This document shows positions 13,349 to 25,918 of a DNA stretch of 64,000 bases, one piece after another. The DNA comes from Sinonovacula constricta (Eukaryota; Mollusca; Bivalvia; Cardiida; Solecurtidae): contig CM017567.1 of assembly GCA_007844125.1 (NCBI GenBank), positions 10,830,428 to 10,894,427 on the forward strand. Direction: 5' to 3'. The notes under the pieces were generated by a model, which was not told where the DNA came from, did no database searches, and saw nothing but the letters and a program-made list of their open reading frames with translations. Position 1 is the stretch's first letter; the number at the start of each line of letters is the position of its first letter. The translations under genes and the position numbers were made by a program.

Positions 13349-15624
13349 ATGTATGTTTATTTAAACGTGAAAACAAGTATATGTTTATATAAACATGAAT
13401 ACGAGTACATGATTTTATAAACGTGAATACGAGTACATGTTTTATAAACATGAATGCGAGTACATGTTTATATTAACGTGAATACAAGTACATGATTTTA
13501 TAAACGTGAATACGAGTACATGTTTATATTAACGTGAATACAAGTACATGATTTTATAAACGTGAATACGAGTACATGTTTATATAAACGTGAATGCGAG
13601 TACATGTTTATATAAACGTGAATACGAGTACGTGTTTATATAAACGTGAATGCGAGTACATGTTTATATAAACGTGAATGCGAGTACATGTTTATATAAA
13701 CGTGAATACGAGTACGTGTTTATATAAACGTGAATACGAGTACGTGTTTATATAAACGTGAATACGAGTACGTGTTTATATAAACGTGAATGCGAGTACA
13801 TGTTTATATAAACGTGAATACAAGTACATGTTTATATAAACGTGAATACGAGTACGTGCTTATATAAACGTGAATGCAAGTACATGTTTATATAAACGTG
13901 AATGCGAGTACATGTTTATATAAACGTGAATACGAGTACGTGTTTATATAAACGTGAATACGAGTACGTGTTTATATAAACGTGAATGCGAGTACATGTT
14001 TATATAAACGTGAATACGAGTACGTGTTTATATAAACGTGAATGCGAGTACATGTTTATATAAACGTGAATACAAGTACATGTTTATATAAACGTGAATG
14101 CGAGTACATGTTTATATAAACGTGAATACGAGTACGTGTTTATATAAACGTGAATACGAGTACGTGTTTATATAAACGTGAATACGAGTACGTGTTTATA
14201 TAAACGTGAATACGAGTACGTGTTTATATAAACGTGAATACGAGTACGTGTTTATATAAACGTGAATACAAGTACGTGTTTATATAAACGTGAATACGAG
14301 TACGTGTTTATATAAACGTGAATACGAGTACGTGTTTATATAAACGTGAATACAAGTACATGTTTATATAAACGTGAATACAAGTACGTGTTTATATAAA
14401 CGTGAATGCGAGTACATGTTTATATAAACGTGAATGCGAGTACATGTTTATATAAACGTGAATGCGAGTACATGTTTATATAAACGTGAATGCGAGTACA
14501 TGTTTATATAAACGTGAATGCGAGTACATGTTTATATAAACGTGAATGCGAGTACATGTTTATATAAACGTGAATACGAGTACGTGTTTATATAAACGTG
14601 AATACAAGTACGTGTTTATATAAACGTGAATACGAGTACGTGTTTATATAAACGTGAATACGAGTACATGTTTATATAAACGTGAATGCGAGTACATGTT
14701 TATATAAACGTGAATACGAGTACATGTTTATATAAACGTGAATGCGAGTACATGTTTATATAAACGTGAATGCAAGTACATGTTTATATAAACGTGAATG
14801 CGAGTACATGTTTATATAAACGTGAATACGAGTACGTGTTTATATAAACGTGAATGCGAGTACATGTTTATATAAACGTGAATACAAGTACATGTTTATA
14901 TAAACGTGAATACAAGTACATGTTTATATAAACGTGAATACAAGTACATGTTTATATAAACGTGAATGCGAGTACATGTTTATATAAACGTGAATACAAG
15001 TACATGTTTATATAAACGTGAATACAAGTACATGTTTATATAAACGTGAATACAAGTACATGTTTATATAAACGTGAATGCAAGTACATGTTTATATAAA
15101 CGTGAATACAAGTACATGTTTATATAAACGTGAATACAAGTACATGTTTATATAAACGTGAATGCGAGTACATGTTTATATAAACGTGAATGCGAGTACA
15201 TGTTTATATAAACGTGAATACAAGTACATGTTTATATAAACGTGAATGCGAGTACATGTTTATATAAACGTGAATACAAGTACATGTTTATATAAACGTG
15301 AATGCGAGTACATGTTTATATAAACGTGAATACAAGTACATATTTATATAAACGTGAATACAAGTACATGTTTATATAAACGTGAATACAAGTACATGTT
15401 TTTATAAACGTGAATACAAGTACATGTTTATATAAACGTGAATGCGAGTACATGTTTATATAAACGTGAATACAAGTATATGATCATATAAACGTGAATG
15501 CGAGTACATGTTTATATAAACGTGAATACAAGTATATGATCATATAAACGTGAATGCGAGTACATGTTTATATGAACGTGAATTCACGTACGTGTTTATA
15601 TAAACGTGAATGCGAGTACATGTT
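13349..15624. repeat. 28-bp minisatellite, about 81 copies
   Basis: Tandem head-to-tail units of 28 bases, each built from the perfect palindrome GTTTATATAAAC followed by GTGAATRCRAGTACRT. The first five to seven units vary in length and sequence (ATTTTATAAACG forms). The centre is very homogeneous, and the last few units decay again (GATCATATAAAC forms). Three main variants, ACGAGTACG, GCGAGTACA and ACAAGTACA, cluster in blocks: the first is enriched near 14.13-14.34 kb, the second near 14.40-14.56 kb and the third near 14.88-15.42 kb. No spacers separate the units. Confidence 0.97.
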
Positions 15625-15952
15625 AACAGTTTTTGATAACATTTAACCCTTCAATGAATCGCATTTCGATTAAAACAAAATGGTTTTACAGGGTTCAATA
15701 CTTGATCGCTCTAGAGTAACAACCTGATAGCTTTAATAAACTTTCCACCGTACCCTTCGTTTATGTAGTGCGAGGATTTAGGAGCTTCGGTAGTGCCTCA
15801 ATATAAATGGTATTTTTATATGTATGTAAGAGTCTACAAGACTTTGTTTGCTGTTTAACTGGATCTTATTATACAACCATGGCAAAAAGGGTATGCCCTG
15901 TAAATGTCCCTAAGATTCGTTAAATGTGCAAACATATTTTCGTCTAAACTTT
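15625..15952. other. Non-coding flank of the minisatellite
   Basis: Unique-looking AT-rich sequence with no feature recognised. Confidence 0.5.
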
Positions 15953-16094
15953 TTTATTTTCGTTTGATCATGATCATTCTAACGCTCATTAATTATTATT
16001 GATCTTGTTGTATTGGACGCTTTATTATTTTCGTTGAATCATGATCATTCAAACGCTCATGAATTATTATTGATCTTGTTGTATTGGACGCTTT
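15953..16094. repeat. 71-bp tandem duplication
   Basis: Two adjacent copies with a period of 71 bases, each containing ATGATCATTC and GTTGTATTGGACGC. They differ at only a few positions, consistent with a recent slip or unequal exchange. Confidence 0.9.
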
Positions 16095-16902
16095 GAACAG
16101 AAAGAGACCACGTTTTTTTGTAAAACGATCAATGTTTTCAATGTTTTAACGAATTTAACGCCATTGTCATACATTTCAAGGACCTTGGTTGGAAGTATCA
16201 GGTATAAAGATATATGTTTGTATTAATGTAGCTAACGAATACCCCATTGTTTATGTATTAAGTGCCTAAATAGCAAATTTTGTGAACGATAATGGTACGC
16301 TATAACGCTGCCATTTTAACAGTATTATTTGTAAAGCTTGGGAGCCTAGATTATCATTGTTATTTTCCTTTTTTTTATTACTGTGTTTTCCCAACGTAAC
16401 TGCTGTTATTAAGTGTATATCTGGATGTTTTAAGACAAATATTTACATAAATACATGAACATTAACGTACAGCAAGTAAACGTATTAACGTAACGATTAA
16501 CGTTCTAATAAACTGTTATTCAACGCTTAGCTCAACGAAGATAAATGTATTGAAAACATTTTATCATCGATAGGATTCTTCATTTCATCTTTATTCGTTC
16601 ATTCTTTCATGTATTCTATCACATTGTTTGTATATTTTCAGTTCTTACGGTGAACAAACGATAAATATAACGTCAAATAAACGTATCGTCACCCGTCACG
16701 GACTTTCTTCCATCTCTTCCTAACGTAAAACCGAGGCCCCTTACATACCCTATATTTTAAAAGGCATGGATATTTGCTATTCTGCATTTTTATAACGGTT
16801 TACCTGTTAAATGTGAACATGATTTGTAATACTTGAATCACTACACTAAATAAAATGTACATGTAATATCTAATGCTGAGAGCAGGTTTTAAAACAGATA
16901 AA
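16095..16902. other. AT-rich non-coding stretch
   Basis: No gene recognised. AACGT-containing words recur near 16460-16510 without forming a clear array. Confidence 0.5.
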
Positions 16903-17122
16903 TAAGAATATATATGACAAAGTCCTATGAGCATTGCAATATGTACAAAAAAATGAAAAGGCACTGGACAGAGGTATACACATGCAAGCCTAATGTCAAT
17001 GTAAGAACAAATCTGTAATGAGTCCTTAAACGAAAAAGAGGAAACCCGACGGTTACTGCCTTGGAACGGTCAGTAGGCAATATGGACCGACTGGGGTGCT
17101 TATAAAGGTTGGAAACGGTGCC
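16903..17122 (-). mobile_element. Dispersed repeat, form 1 copy (core CCTTGGAACGG)
   Basis: Matches the form 1 consensus from the constant end (AAGAATATATATGACAAAG) through the shared core to about 17122. It differs from other copies at many sites and stops soon after the right arm of the family hairpin. Strand is given so that the constant end is the 3' end, as expected if the family is retroposed; this polarity is inference. Confidence 0.85.
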
Positions 17123-17697
17123 TTTTGTTATAATTGCATGCATCGTGAAAGCTTGATGACTAGCATATACAGTTCAACGCATACCACCACGTTTAAAGAT
17201 AACGTGAAATATCATTTTATGTGCTACGTCGTCAAGGTGTTAGGCGATTACCTGTTATCTACGTTATCATCTTAAGCTTTTTCATGTGTTATAATTACAT
17301 ATATCTCATAGTGAGGACGTAGATTGGCACCAGCATGCAAAGGCCACTTTAAAAACAATTCATGTCATGTGTTTACCCCCGGTTTCATAATTAAAATACA
17401 TAAATATTTTAAGATGGATCTGTCCTTTTATAAATATGAAGAAAAATTCAACAATATCATACAAATCCAACACAGTTTTTCATAATTTAATGCTCTTTGT
17501 ATTGTCTACGAATTGTATTACCGTAAGAAATTAGATTGTTCTTATTCTTTCTTATAATTTAGTAATAATACAGTATTTGCTTGTTTAGCACGTTACGTAA
17601 CGGTCATTTCTTTTTAACGCCACTCGCAACTCACACTTTAGGTTGCTGTTTTACGAAAGTTATTATTTAATTCAGATGTACGTTCCCGAATAAATAT
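17123..17697. other. AT-rich non-coding stretch
   Basis: Nothing recognised. Confidence 0.5.
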
Positions 17698-17853
17698 GGA
17701 ATACTACGTCAGCGTGCGATCCACTGAGCCGGATTGTTTGAGTTTGCTGTGTAATACCCGGATTGCGCGAGAGTAGAATCGAGAACAATCCGGGTATTGC
17801 ACAGCCCCAGAGAACAATCCGGCTCGGCGTATCGCACGCTGACGTAGTATTCC
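17698..17853. mobile_element. Foldback (MITE-like) element, 156 bp
   Basis: The segment begins GGAATACTACGTCAGCGTGC and ends with its exact reverse complement. The two arms, about 68 bases each, pair almost throughout, including AGCCGGATTGTT and AATACCCGGATTG, around a loop of about 20 bases. It is more GC-rich than its surroundings. No coding capacity is real; a minus-strand frame over it is a shadow. A target-site duplication is not clear. It could be a small non-autonomous DNA transposon or the source of a long hairpin RNA. Confidence 0.85.
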
Positions 17854-18497
17854 TTTTATTAAACCTTTAATAAACACTAAACACTCTTTTCTCGACCATA
17901 AATACATTTTTCAGTTGGGACTATTTTTACCGCGGATTACCTTACCGAGGTAAGATTTTTCCATTACACATCTCGCAGAAATCTGGCATATATTGCGTTA
18001 AATCTATTGACACACTTAGTTTCGTAAGTTTGAAGAATATAACCACCAACAAACAATTATTGGTCATATTTAAAGGTAACAACAAGTGTTTAACAGGAAA
18101 ACAAATGGAAATAACTGGAAATTACCGATCTGTTCCTTTTATAGAACAAGTAGTCCGTCATATCATGCACTTTCAGTTTATACATAAAATTATTTGATCT
18201 TGATGACCAAAGTACTGATACTTTGGGGTTGAAGGAATGTATAGTAGGTTAGGCATCAATTTTATTTTATTAATTATTGTGTACTTTTGTTAAGGTTGTA
18301 ATAAAATTAATTCAGCCAACTTCATTAACATGTTCCTATTATAATAGAGATGAAATACCTCAATATTTCCCTGTTTGTGCAAGTTATTTGTACTTACCTA
18401 ATAATAACATGATATATAATACTTGATGTTTGGGAATAGAAAACTATAGGAACTTACCATATAAACCAATCGTTATGTTTTCTCTATAACCAGGAAA

Positions 18498-18528
<31 letters not shown>

Positions 18529-19492
18529 GACGCAGGACAAATTAGAAATGAGCGAAGCAGCTCAAATTAAGACATTTGATATTCGATGCTTCTTAAATAA
18601 GCCAATTAATAAACAAAGTTAAAAGATTGTAAAATTCTTTTATGTTTCTTTTTCAAAAACAAGACGGTTCCTTTAGAACAGAGGAACCCAAAACAAAGAT
18701 TGCTAATACATCATTTATTTTCGTAATTATGTTTCTTTGTCCCATTGTTAATGTGATTACTCTGGAACATTAGGTTAATACTTTTAAACTTGATATTTCT
18801 TACCCTTAAATAATAAGTCTACAGTACTAGAAAAACGAGTCTGTTTTCCTCAAGATTAAGTATCATCGTTCAAGGTGACCTTTATACTTGACAGTAATAC
18901 ATTTAAACTTGCTCTACAAAAACATGTTATTAACTTTTGTCGAATCGTATTTTAGTTCTAAATTAATTATGACACTAAAACTTGTGGAAAAAATAAAGAC
19001 GAATATTTCAAAAAGAAGACTACATTAAAAAGGTAATCGAAACACTGATACAACTAGAAAAAATATATAACATGTATTCTTTAGTTGTATACTATATAGT
19101 TTTAGCTACATTATGTGATTGACGAGATCAGCATGCACGCCCTCAGCATAAAAACAATTTTAAACCAAAACATAGATAAACCTTTTATTTAAATGTTTAA
19201 AATTTTTGTTAATGTCTAGTGGTATATAGTGTGTACTTTGTGATCTTTAAATGGTTTTAATACTAACGGTAATAACTTAGTAAAAATAAAAATGTGAATC
19301 AATTAACGGCATGCATATAATCAACAATTTTTCCATCTGTAATTGTGCTAAACATTTTATTAAAAATTAAACTGTGCCATAATCATACCAGGTATGTTAA
19401 TTTTGTTAAAATATGTTTTGTCTGAATATTTGAATATCTCTTTTAATCATGTTTATGCTATTGTTCATGATTTGTGACAATAACTGTTGAAT
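17854..19492. other. AT-rich non-coding stretch
   Basis: No gene recognised; contains the long T run listed separately. Confidence 0.5.
18500..18528 (-). repeat. Poly(T) run of 29, possible reversed poly(A) tail
   Basis: An uninterrupted run of 29 T. Read on the minus strand it could be the tail of a retroposed copy whose 3' end lies just right of 18529, but no parent sequence was recognised there. Confidence 0.7.
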
Positions 19493-19720
19493 GAAAAGGG
19501 AAAATAAGCAAAGGTCCTGTAAGAAGTAGTGCAAATATTTACATCTGAACAACCTCTAGACAAAGGCATACAGAGTAAATGTAAGACTGACATTAGCGTA
19601 CAAACGAGACATAACACACAACAAGGAAAAACAATAGTTACCGCCTTTGAACAGTCAATCGTCAAATACCGACTGTGATGCTTAAATCTAGTTTGTGGAG
19701 CGCTCCACGCTCGCACGTAC
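19493..19720 (-). mobile_element. Dispersed repeat, hybrid copy joining forms 2 and 1
   Basis: The left half has the form 2 signature (AATAAGCAAAGGTCC, AGACAAAGGCA, ACGAGACATAACACAC). The core is TACCGCCTTTGAAC. The right half continues with the form 1 signature (ACCGACTG, TGCTTAAA, CTCGCAC). At the place where form 1 copies carry the palindrome CAGAGCTCTG, this copy has a different perfect palindrome, GTGGAGCGCTCCAC (19695-19708). It shows that both forms belong to one superfamily. Confidence 0.8.
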
Positions 19721-20985
19721 TGAAGGTTTTCTCACAAACAAATAGTGTACATAAAATATCCCACCACAGTGAGACAATTCACAGCAAGCATTGGGAAACC
19801 CGATAAAAGAATATTTTATATAGGCAAAACAACTCTTATTGTAGTGATCTATCAACATATGTACAATATATAAATGAGATTTTAGCCTCGGCAACCAAAC
19901 AGTTTCAAAGAGTAGTTTGAAATAAATCAGCTCCAGCGGTGATGTATAATAAGAACAGTTCAGAATGTCGTCCGAATAATAATGATCACGTTATAATAAC
20001 AAAGTCCTCATCATAATATAAAAGTTACCATAAAACGTAGCCGGGAACCAGTTGTATTTTAACGCTAAAGGTTGCCGCTAACTAAGCGCTGATGTTAATT
20101 CCATCCAAATAGAAGTTGACGGAATTTTCATCTGCTCATAAGTGTATCGCATCTGTATTCCTCCCAGTTGAAATCCGCGGAAAAAACATACACGACACTA
20201 ACAAGCAACACATTATTACGCCAGCACAAGTTGCTAACGTAGTGCACATAGTTCACATGGCCTTTAGAATAACAATAACTCTTCATTTTTATCTCTAGTA
20301 TCTGGTTATTTTCAAACTTATTTATGAAAATTCATTATGATTAACAATCAAATTAGAAGGATATAAAGGTAAAAAAGAAATAACTGTTTATGTTAACGCT
20401 TATTAGGCACTAGAGCACTTTATACACTTTTATAAAAATGAAATATAACAGACTTTTAGTGGAAAATAATGACATCATTATATAGAGAATCCTAAATTAT
20501 GACAAAAATAACGATAAAATAAGATTTTTTTCCCAGATTTTAGACCAAACTAATTCAAACGGAGAGATTTCTGCACTAAGTTGAACAAAAATATGCCGCC
20601 TAGCTGCTTTGGGAAATAAATCATATTAAGCCGTGTTTGCATGCATTTTTATGACTTTTGCAGACTTGGTGATACACATAGATGTTATTATGTGTGCATT
20701 TTATAATGTTTTTATGGTAAAACTGTTTAAAAAGAGAATACAATATACATGCTAGAAAGAAATGACAACAAACATTATTGCTACACCAAAACAAATAGGT
20801 AAAATAAATTGTTAAAGTTACACTACAATATAGAGATTTAGAAAATAGAAACATGTACATTTTGCAAACTACAATTTCTTTGAATTAAGACAAAATATAA
20901 GTACAGTTCTCATTGCCAGTGTAACAAGGGAGTTTATAAATGAGTGACATCGTTTCTAGTTTCCTTATTTATTTGTACTTCGTGA
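19721..20985. other. AT-rich non-coding stretch
   Basis: A 60-codon plus-strand frame at 20116-20298 has fairly protein-like composition but no motif or splice context I trust. Nothing else recognised. Confidence 0.45.
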
Positions 20986-21039
20986 ACGGGAATGTAACCC
21001 GAGAATGTAACCCGAGAAAGTAACCCGACAATGTAACTA
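20986..21039. repeat. 13-bp tandem repeat, four copies
   Basis: Four successive 13-base units of the type CCGAGAATGTAAC, differing by one or two bases each. Confidence 0.85.
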
Positions 21040-22975
21040 GGCTATTCATCAACTGTGGGCTAATTCTATGTAATATGGTAGTGACCAGCTTGGGTGGTGG
21101 CAAGGAATGGACTGACTTGGGACAGAGACGGCCAGGGAAAATTTAAAAAAAAAACAAACAACATGTGCAAAGTGTGCAAGAGCGGGAAAATGAGTAATGT
21201 TATGAATATCAATTAGAGAGAAACTGGATCATCAAATCCAAGCAACTTGGACACATACTAATGACAGAGTGTCATTAGCAAAATGAGCCATAAGTAACCA
21301 ATAAAAACAGAGTTACATTCATATTACTCTCTTGGCTGAACTATTTCTTAAATAGAACTACCAGCATCATATATGCATCTGTACAATCAAATGTTTCAAA
21401 TATAATGTAAAATCACGTCATAGATTCGAACATGCAGTTAACGATTAATATAAATTAAAGAAAGCAGTATCGATGATATGTTTTTAAGAAAGATAATGAC
21501 AATGTTCATGAATAAACCTTATGGGGCTGTATTTTGTCCTAAGGTTCGATTGTCTGCATGGTCGAAGCAGCAGCTACGTTTGTAAGTCATTACACTTACT
21601 TTTGGGTCAAATAGAAGTTGTGCAAAAATAGATAAAAAAAAAAGTTTTAAACTCCTAAAAAGTAAGTCTTTTCCGAATTAAAACTTGCAGATATTCTTTG
21701 TTTTAATATAGCCATTGTTAACACTGTTCAAATGTGTTAAATCGAGAATTCGTGAGCCTATGCCAACACTGTGCTGCTCCTTATTTTATTCTGTATCCGC
21801 ACAACAATCATCCATGGTACGTGCCCCACATGTGTGATGCATTCGTCTGAATATCTTGTCAACTCGAAGAAAAAAATTACCGATTTTTATATCGATATCG
21901 TCACATCCAACTATTAAATGTGGTAAAATGTCTTCAGTAGTCTTTACCGAATTTACAGCTTTGTTTTACATTTCTACTAGAATGTTGTTTCTTTGCAAAA
22001 ATGCTTCCATAACAGATGACGACATTTTATACTTGTCATTGATAACATTTTTCTTTGCGCTACTCGAAATGTCCAAATTGAACGTTTGAACTTTGTAAAA
22101 AGATACTCCATTGAAAACCTCAGTGCCTATTCTATGATAAAATCTTACTTCTGGAATGTGTTGTTACATATGTTGAAAAATTGTAGCTAAATGTCAAAAT
22201 ATCTGCAACAGTTCTTAAGTTACGACTACATTTTGGAAATTCTTTTATCAGAGTTCCATGCTCTTTGACGCTTTTGACAAATTAGTATCAACTGTCGACA
22301 AAAATTTCACTTAAACAAGACATTCGACATACACCAGGGTGACACACGTAACATATTCAATGCAATTCTTGTCCAAACACTGAATTGCTGTTGTATACGT
22401 CGTCAATCAGAATATTTCTAGAAATGAAGTTAATCAAGCGAAATCAAGCCGCATCCATGTATTTTTATATGCCTTTATGTTGAAGCTGAATTTATTTGAT
22501 CTTTTAGTATTTGCAATTGTTTTGTTAAAGAATATATCTTAAGAAGGCTATCGCAATATAAAGTTAAGAATTAAAAAAAACACAACTCACAAATAAACAA
22601 ACAAACAAAACAATACAAACAAACAAAAACACCAGAAGAATAAAATCTTGTATAGCACACACAAAGAATTACAACGGGCTTTCAAACGATTTTGGCTATA
22701 ATTAGAAAATTGTTTATTGACTTAATCTTTTGAAATGATTTGTTTCAAATAAATCATTCGAGGGATGTTTTATAGCATTAGCTTAACATTGTTATAAGGT
22801 TTAATGTGATAGAAATTAAAAGTAGTGACGTAAATTTAAACAACAACCTAAACGTTATAGTCGATTGAGCGCAGTAAGAAAAGAAAACACAATAGTGTCA
22901 ATGGAAAACATTATTTTAATGAGATAAACCAGGGGAAGATAACTCTAGCTCAAGACAAATCGGTGTTGCCTGTCA
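21040..22975. other. AT-rich non-coding stretch
   Basis: No gene recognised. An A-rich (ACAA)n-like tract lies near 22570-22630. Confidence 0.5.
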
Positions 22976-25058
22976 ACGGTATATAGACACCACGGTATAT
23001 AGACCCCACTGTATGTAGACCTCGCGGTATGTAGACCGCACGCTATGTAACCGCACGCTATGTAGAAGCCCCAGTATGTAGACCGCACGGTATGTAGACC
23101 GCACGCTATGTAGACCGCACGGTATGTAAAAGCCCCAGTATGTAGACCGCACGGTATGTAGACCGCACGCTATGTCGAAGCCCCAGTATGTAGACCGCAC
23201 GGTATGTAGACCCCACAGTATGTAGACCGCACGCTATGTAGAAGCCCCAGTATGTAGACCACACGATATGTAGAAGCCCTAGTATGTAAACCGCACGCTA
23301 TGTAAACCGCACGCTATGTCGAAGCCCCAGTATGTAGACCGCACGCTATGTAGACCGCACGGTATTTAGACCGCACGCTATGTAGAAGCCCCAGTATGTA
23401 GACCGCACGGTATGTAGACCGCGCGGTATGTTGACCGAACGCTATGGAGACCGCACGGTATGTAGACCGCACGCTATGTCGAAGCCCCAGTATGTTGACC
23501 GCACGCTATGTAGACCTCACGGTATGTAGACCGCACGCTATGTAGAAGCCCCAGTATGTAGACCGCACGGTATGTAGACCGCACGGTATGTTGACCGAAC
23601 GCTATGGAGACCGCTCGGTATGTAGACCGCACGCTATGTAGAAGCCCCAGTATGTAGACCGCACAGTATGTAGACCCCACGGTATGTAGACCCCACTGTA
23701 TGTAGACCGCACGGTATGTAGAAGCCGCGGTAAGTAGACCCCACGGTATGTAGACCCCACGGTATGTAGAAGCCCAAGTATGGAGACCGCATGGTATGTA
23801 GAAGCCCCAGTATGTAGATCGCACGCTATATAGACCCCACGGTATGTAGACCGCACTCTATGTAGAAGCCACAGTATGTAGACCGCACGGTATGTAGTAG
23901 CCCCAGTATGTAGACCGCACGCTATGTATACCGCACGCTATGTAGAAGCCCCAGTATGTAGACCGCACGGTATGTAGAAGCCCCAGTATGTAGACCGCAC
24001 GGTATGTCGAAGCCCCAGTATGTAGACCGCACGCTATGTATACCGCACGCTATGTAGAAGCCCCAGTATGTAGACCGCACTCTATGTAGAAGCCACAGTA
24101 TGTAGACCGCACGGTATGTATACCGCACGCTATGTAGAAGCCCCAGTATGTAGACCGCACGATATGTAGAAGCCCCAGTATGTAGACCGCACGGTATGTC
24201 GAAGCCCCAGTATGTAGACCGCACGCTATGTATACCGCACGCTATGTAGAAGCCCCAGTATGTAGACCGCACTCTATGTAGAAGCCACAGTATGTAGACC
24301 GCACGGTATGTAGTAGCCCCAGTATGTAGACCGCACGCTATGTATACCGCACGCTATGTAGAAGCCCCAGTATGTAGACCGCACGGTATGTAGAAGCCCC
24401 AGTATGTAGTGCGCACGGTATGTCGAAGCCCCAGTATGTAGACCGCACGCTATGTCGAAGCCCCAGTATGTAGACCGCACGGTATGTAGGCCGCATGGTA
24501 TGTAGACGCCCCAGTATGTAGACCGCACGCTATGTAGACCGCACGCTACGTAGAAGCCCCAGTATGAAGACCGCACGGTATGTAGACCGCACGCTATGTA
24601 GAAACCCCAGTATGTAGACCGTACGGTATGTAGACCCCACAGTATGTAGACCGCACGCTATGTCGAAGCCCCAATATGTAGACCCCACGGTATGTAGACC
24701 GCACGCTATGTAGAAGCTCCAGTATGTAGACCGCACGGTATGTAGACCCCACGGTATGTAGAAGCCCCAGTATGTGGACCGCACGCTATGTACATGTAGA
24801 AGCCCCAGTATGTGGACCGCACGCTATGTAGAGTCCCCACGGTGTGTTGACCTCGCGCTATGTCGAAGTCCCAATATGTAGACCCCACGGTATGTAGACC
24901 CCACAGTATGTCGAAGCCCCAATATGTAGGCCGCACGGTATGTAGACCCCACGGTATGTAGACCGCACGTTATGTAGACCCCACGGTATGTAGACCCCAC
25001 GATATGTAGAAGCCACGGTATGTAGACAGCACGGTACCTAGAACCCATGGTATGTAAA
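22976..25058. repeat. Minisatellite of 16/17-bp units with higher-order structure
   Basis: About 2.1 kb of two related units, GTATGTAGACCGCACG (16) and CTATGTAGAAGCCCCAG (17), alternating often enough to give a 33-base dimer, with many substitutions (CCCCAC, ACACGA, GTCGAAG). Larger blocks recur: the rare junction CACTCTATGTAGAAG appears at about 23854, 24078 and 24270, giving spacings of 224 and 192 bases. Since 33 is divisible by three, minus-strand frames of up to 116 codons with an 11-residue period (RSTYWGFYI...) run through parts of it. Indels break these repeatedly, so I do not call them genes. Confidence 0.97.
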
Positions 25059-25918
25059 TAAAATACTAACATATTAAAGACGCATTCATTGTTTTATTGA
25101 TTCGTTGAAATGTTGTTGGCTCTGCTCTTACAACTATATAGTAACTCGTATATATTTTCAGACTACTTTCTTTCAATCGTCTGGGCTGTCTTCAGATATT
25201 TTTATAACTGATATGTTTATGCAATTTTTCTAAAACGTTTCTGACGTTTTTAGATAAATCTATATTCCGGCATGATCGTCGCGCGGGAAGACCTGTATAA
25301 CAGACGAGATTTATGTTTATGTGCTGTCTACTTGTTCCTTTCTCTGCTCAGTAAGACCGCGTTCAACAGGCAAAAATGTAGAGCGGTGTCTTGACCTAGA
25401 TTGTTCACCTTGTTAGCATCCATTATCGCAGATCATATTTTCTAACATAGAACTGTTCGTCGACTTCACAGTCTTTAGTAGCATGCTTTTGATCATTATG
25501 GAAGTGTCGCTTAATCAATGTCACGTAATACAAGAAGAGTGCTGTACACTCGCAAACTGGTTATTATATAACATATATAACCACATAAAAGATAGGAGGA
25601 AAAATATACAAAAAGGCTGGTAAACTACGTTATTAATATCAAACTTGCGACGGCCAACACTTAACCCTAAAGATGGGCTAGACTTTCTTCCATTGTAGGT
25701 TACAACACACTCCTTTTGTCAATGTTTTAACGATGTAGCTGTCACTGCGTCACGTAGAGCTCCCGAAAACCATAAAACAGATGTGCCGAACCTTAAAGGC
25801 TTATGTGTATATAAACGCAAATCTAGATCGCTGGGCTTACCAACATTTGTCTCAGCCTTGTGTGATAAAACAGTTTATTATGCAACACACACCTAGTATT
25901 TTCTCTGATTCTCAGTCC
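25059..25918. other. Non-coding stretch between two repeats
   Basis: No gene or transposon recognised. Slightly less AT-rich than average. Confidence 0.5.

Noticed and set aside
13349..15624. CRISPR-like array
   Set aside because: Units are contiguous 28-base repeats with no unique spacers and no nearby cas genes, in apparently eukaryotic DNA.
17704..17907. 67-codon minus-strand frame
   Set aside because: It mostly overlaps the foldback element; the arms encode mirrored sequence and no domain.
20116..20298. 60-codon plus-strand frame with protein-like composition
   Set aside because: Too short, no motif, and no clear splice sites; cannot be told from chance.
22973..25072. Eight overlapping minus-strand frames of 75-116 codons with RSTYWGFYI repeats
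   Set aside because: They follow from the 33-base period of the minisatellite, shift register at indels, overlap each other in different frames and have no consistent start or splice context.
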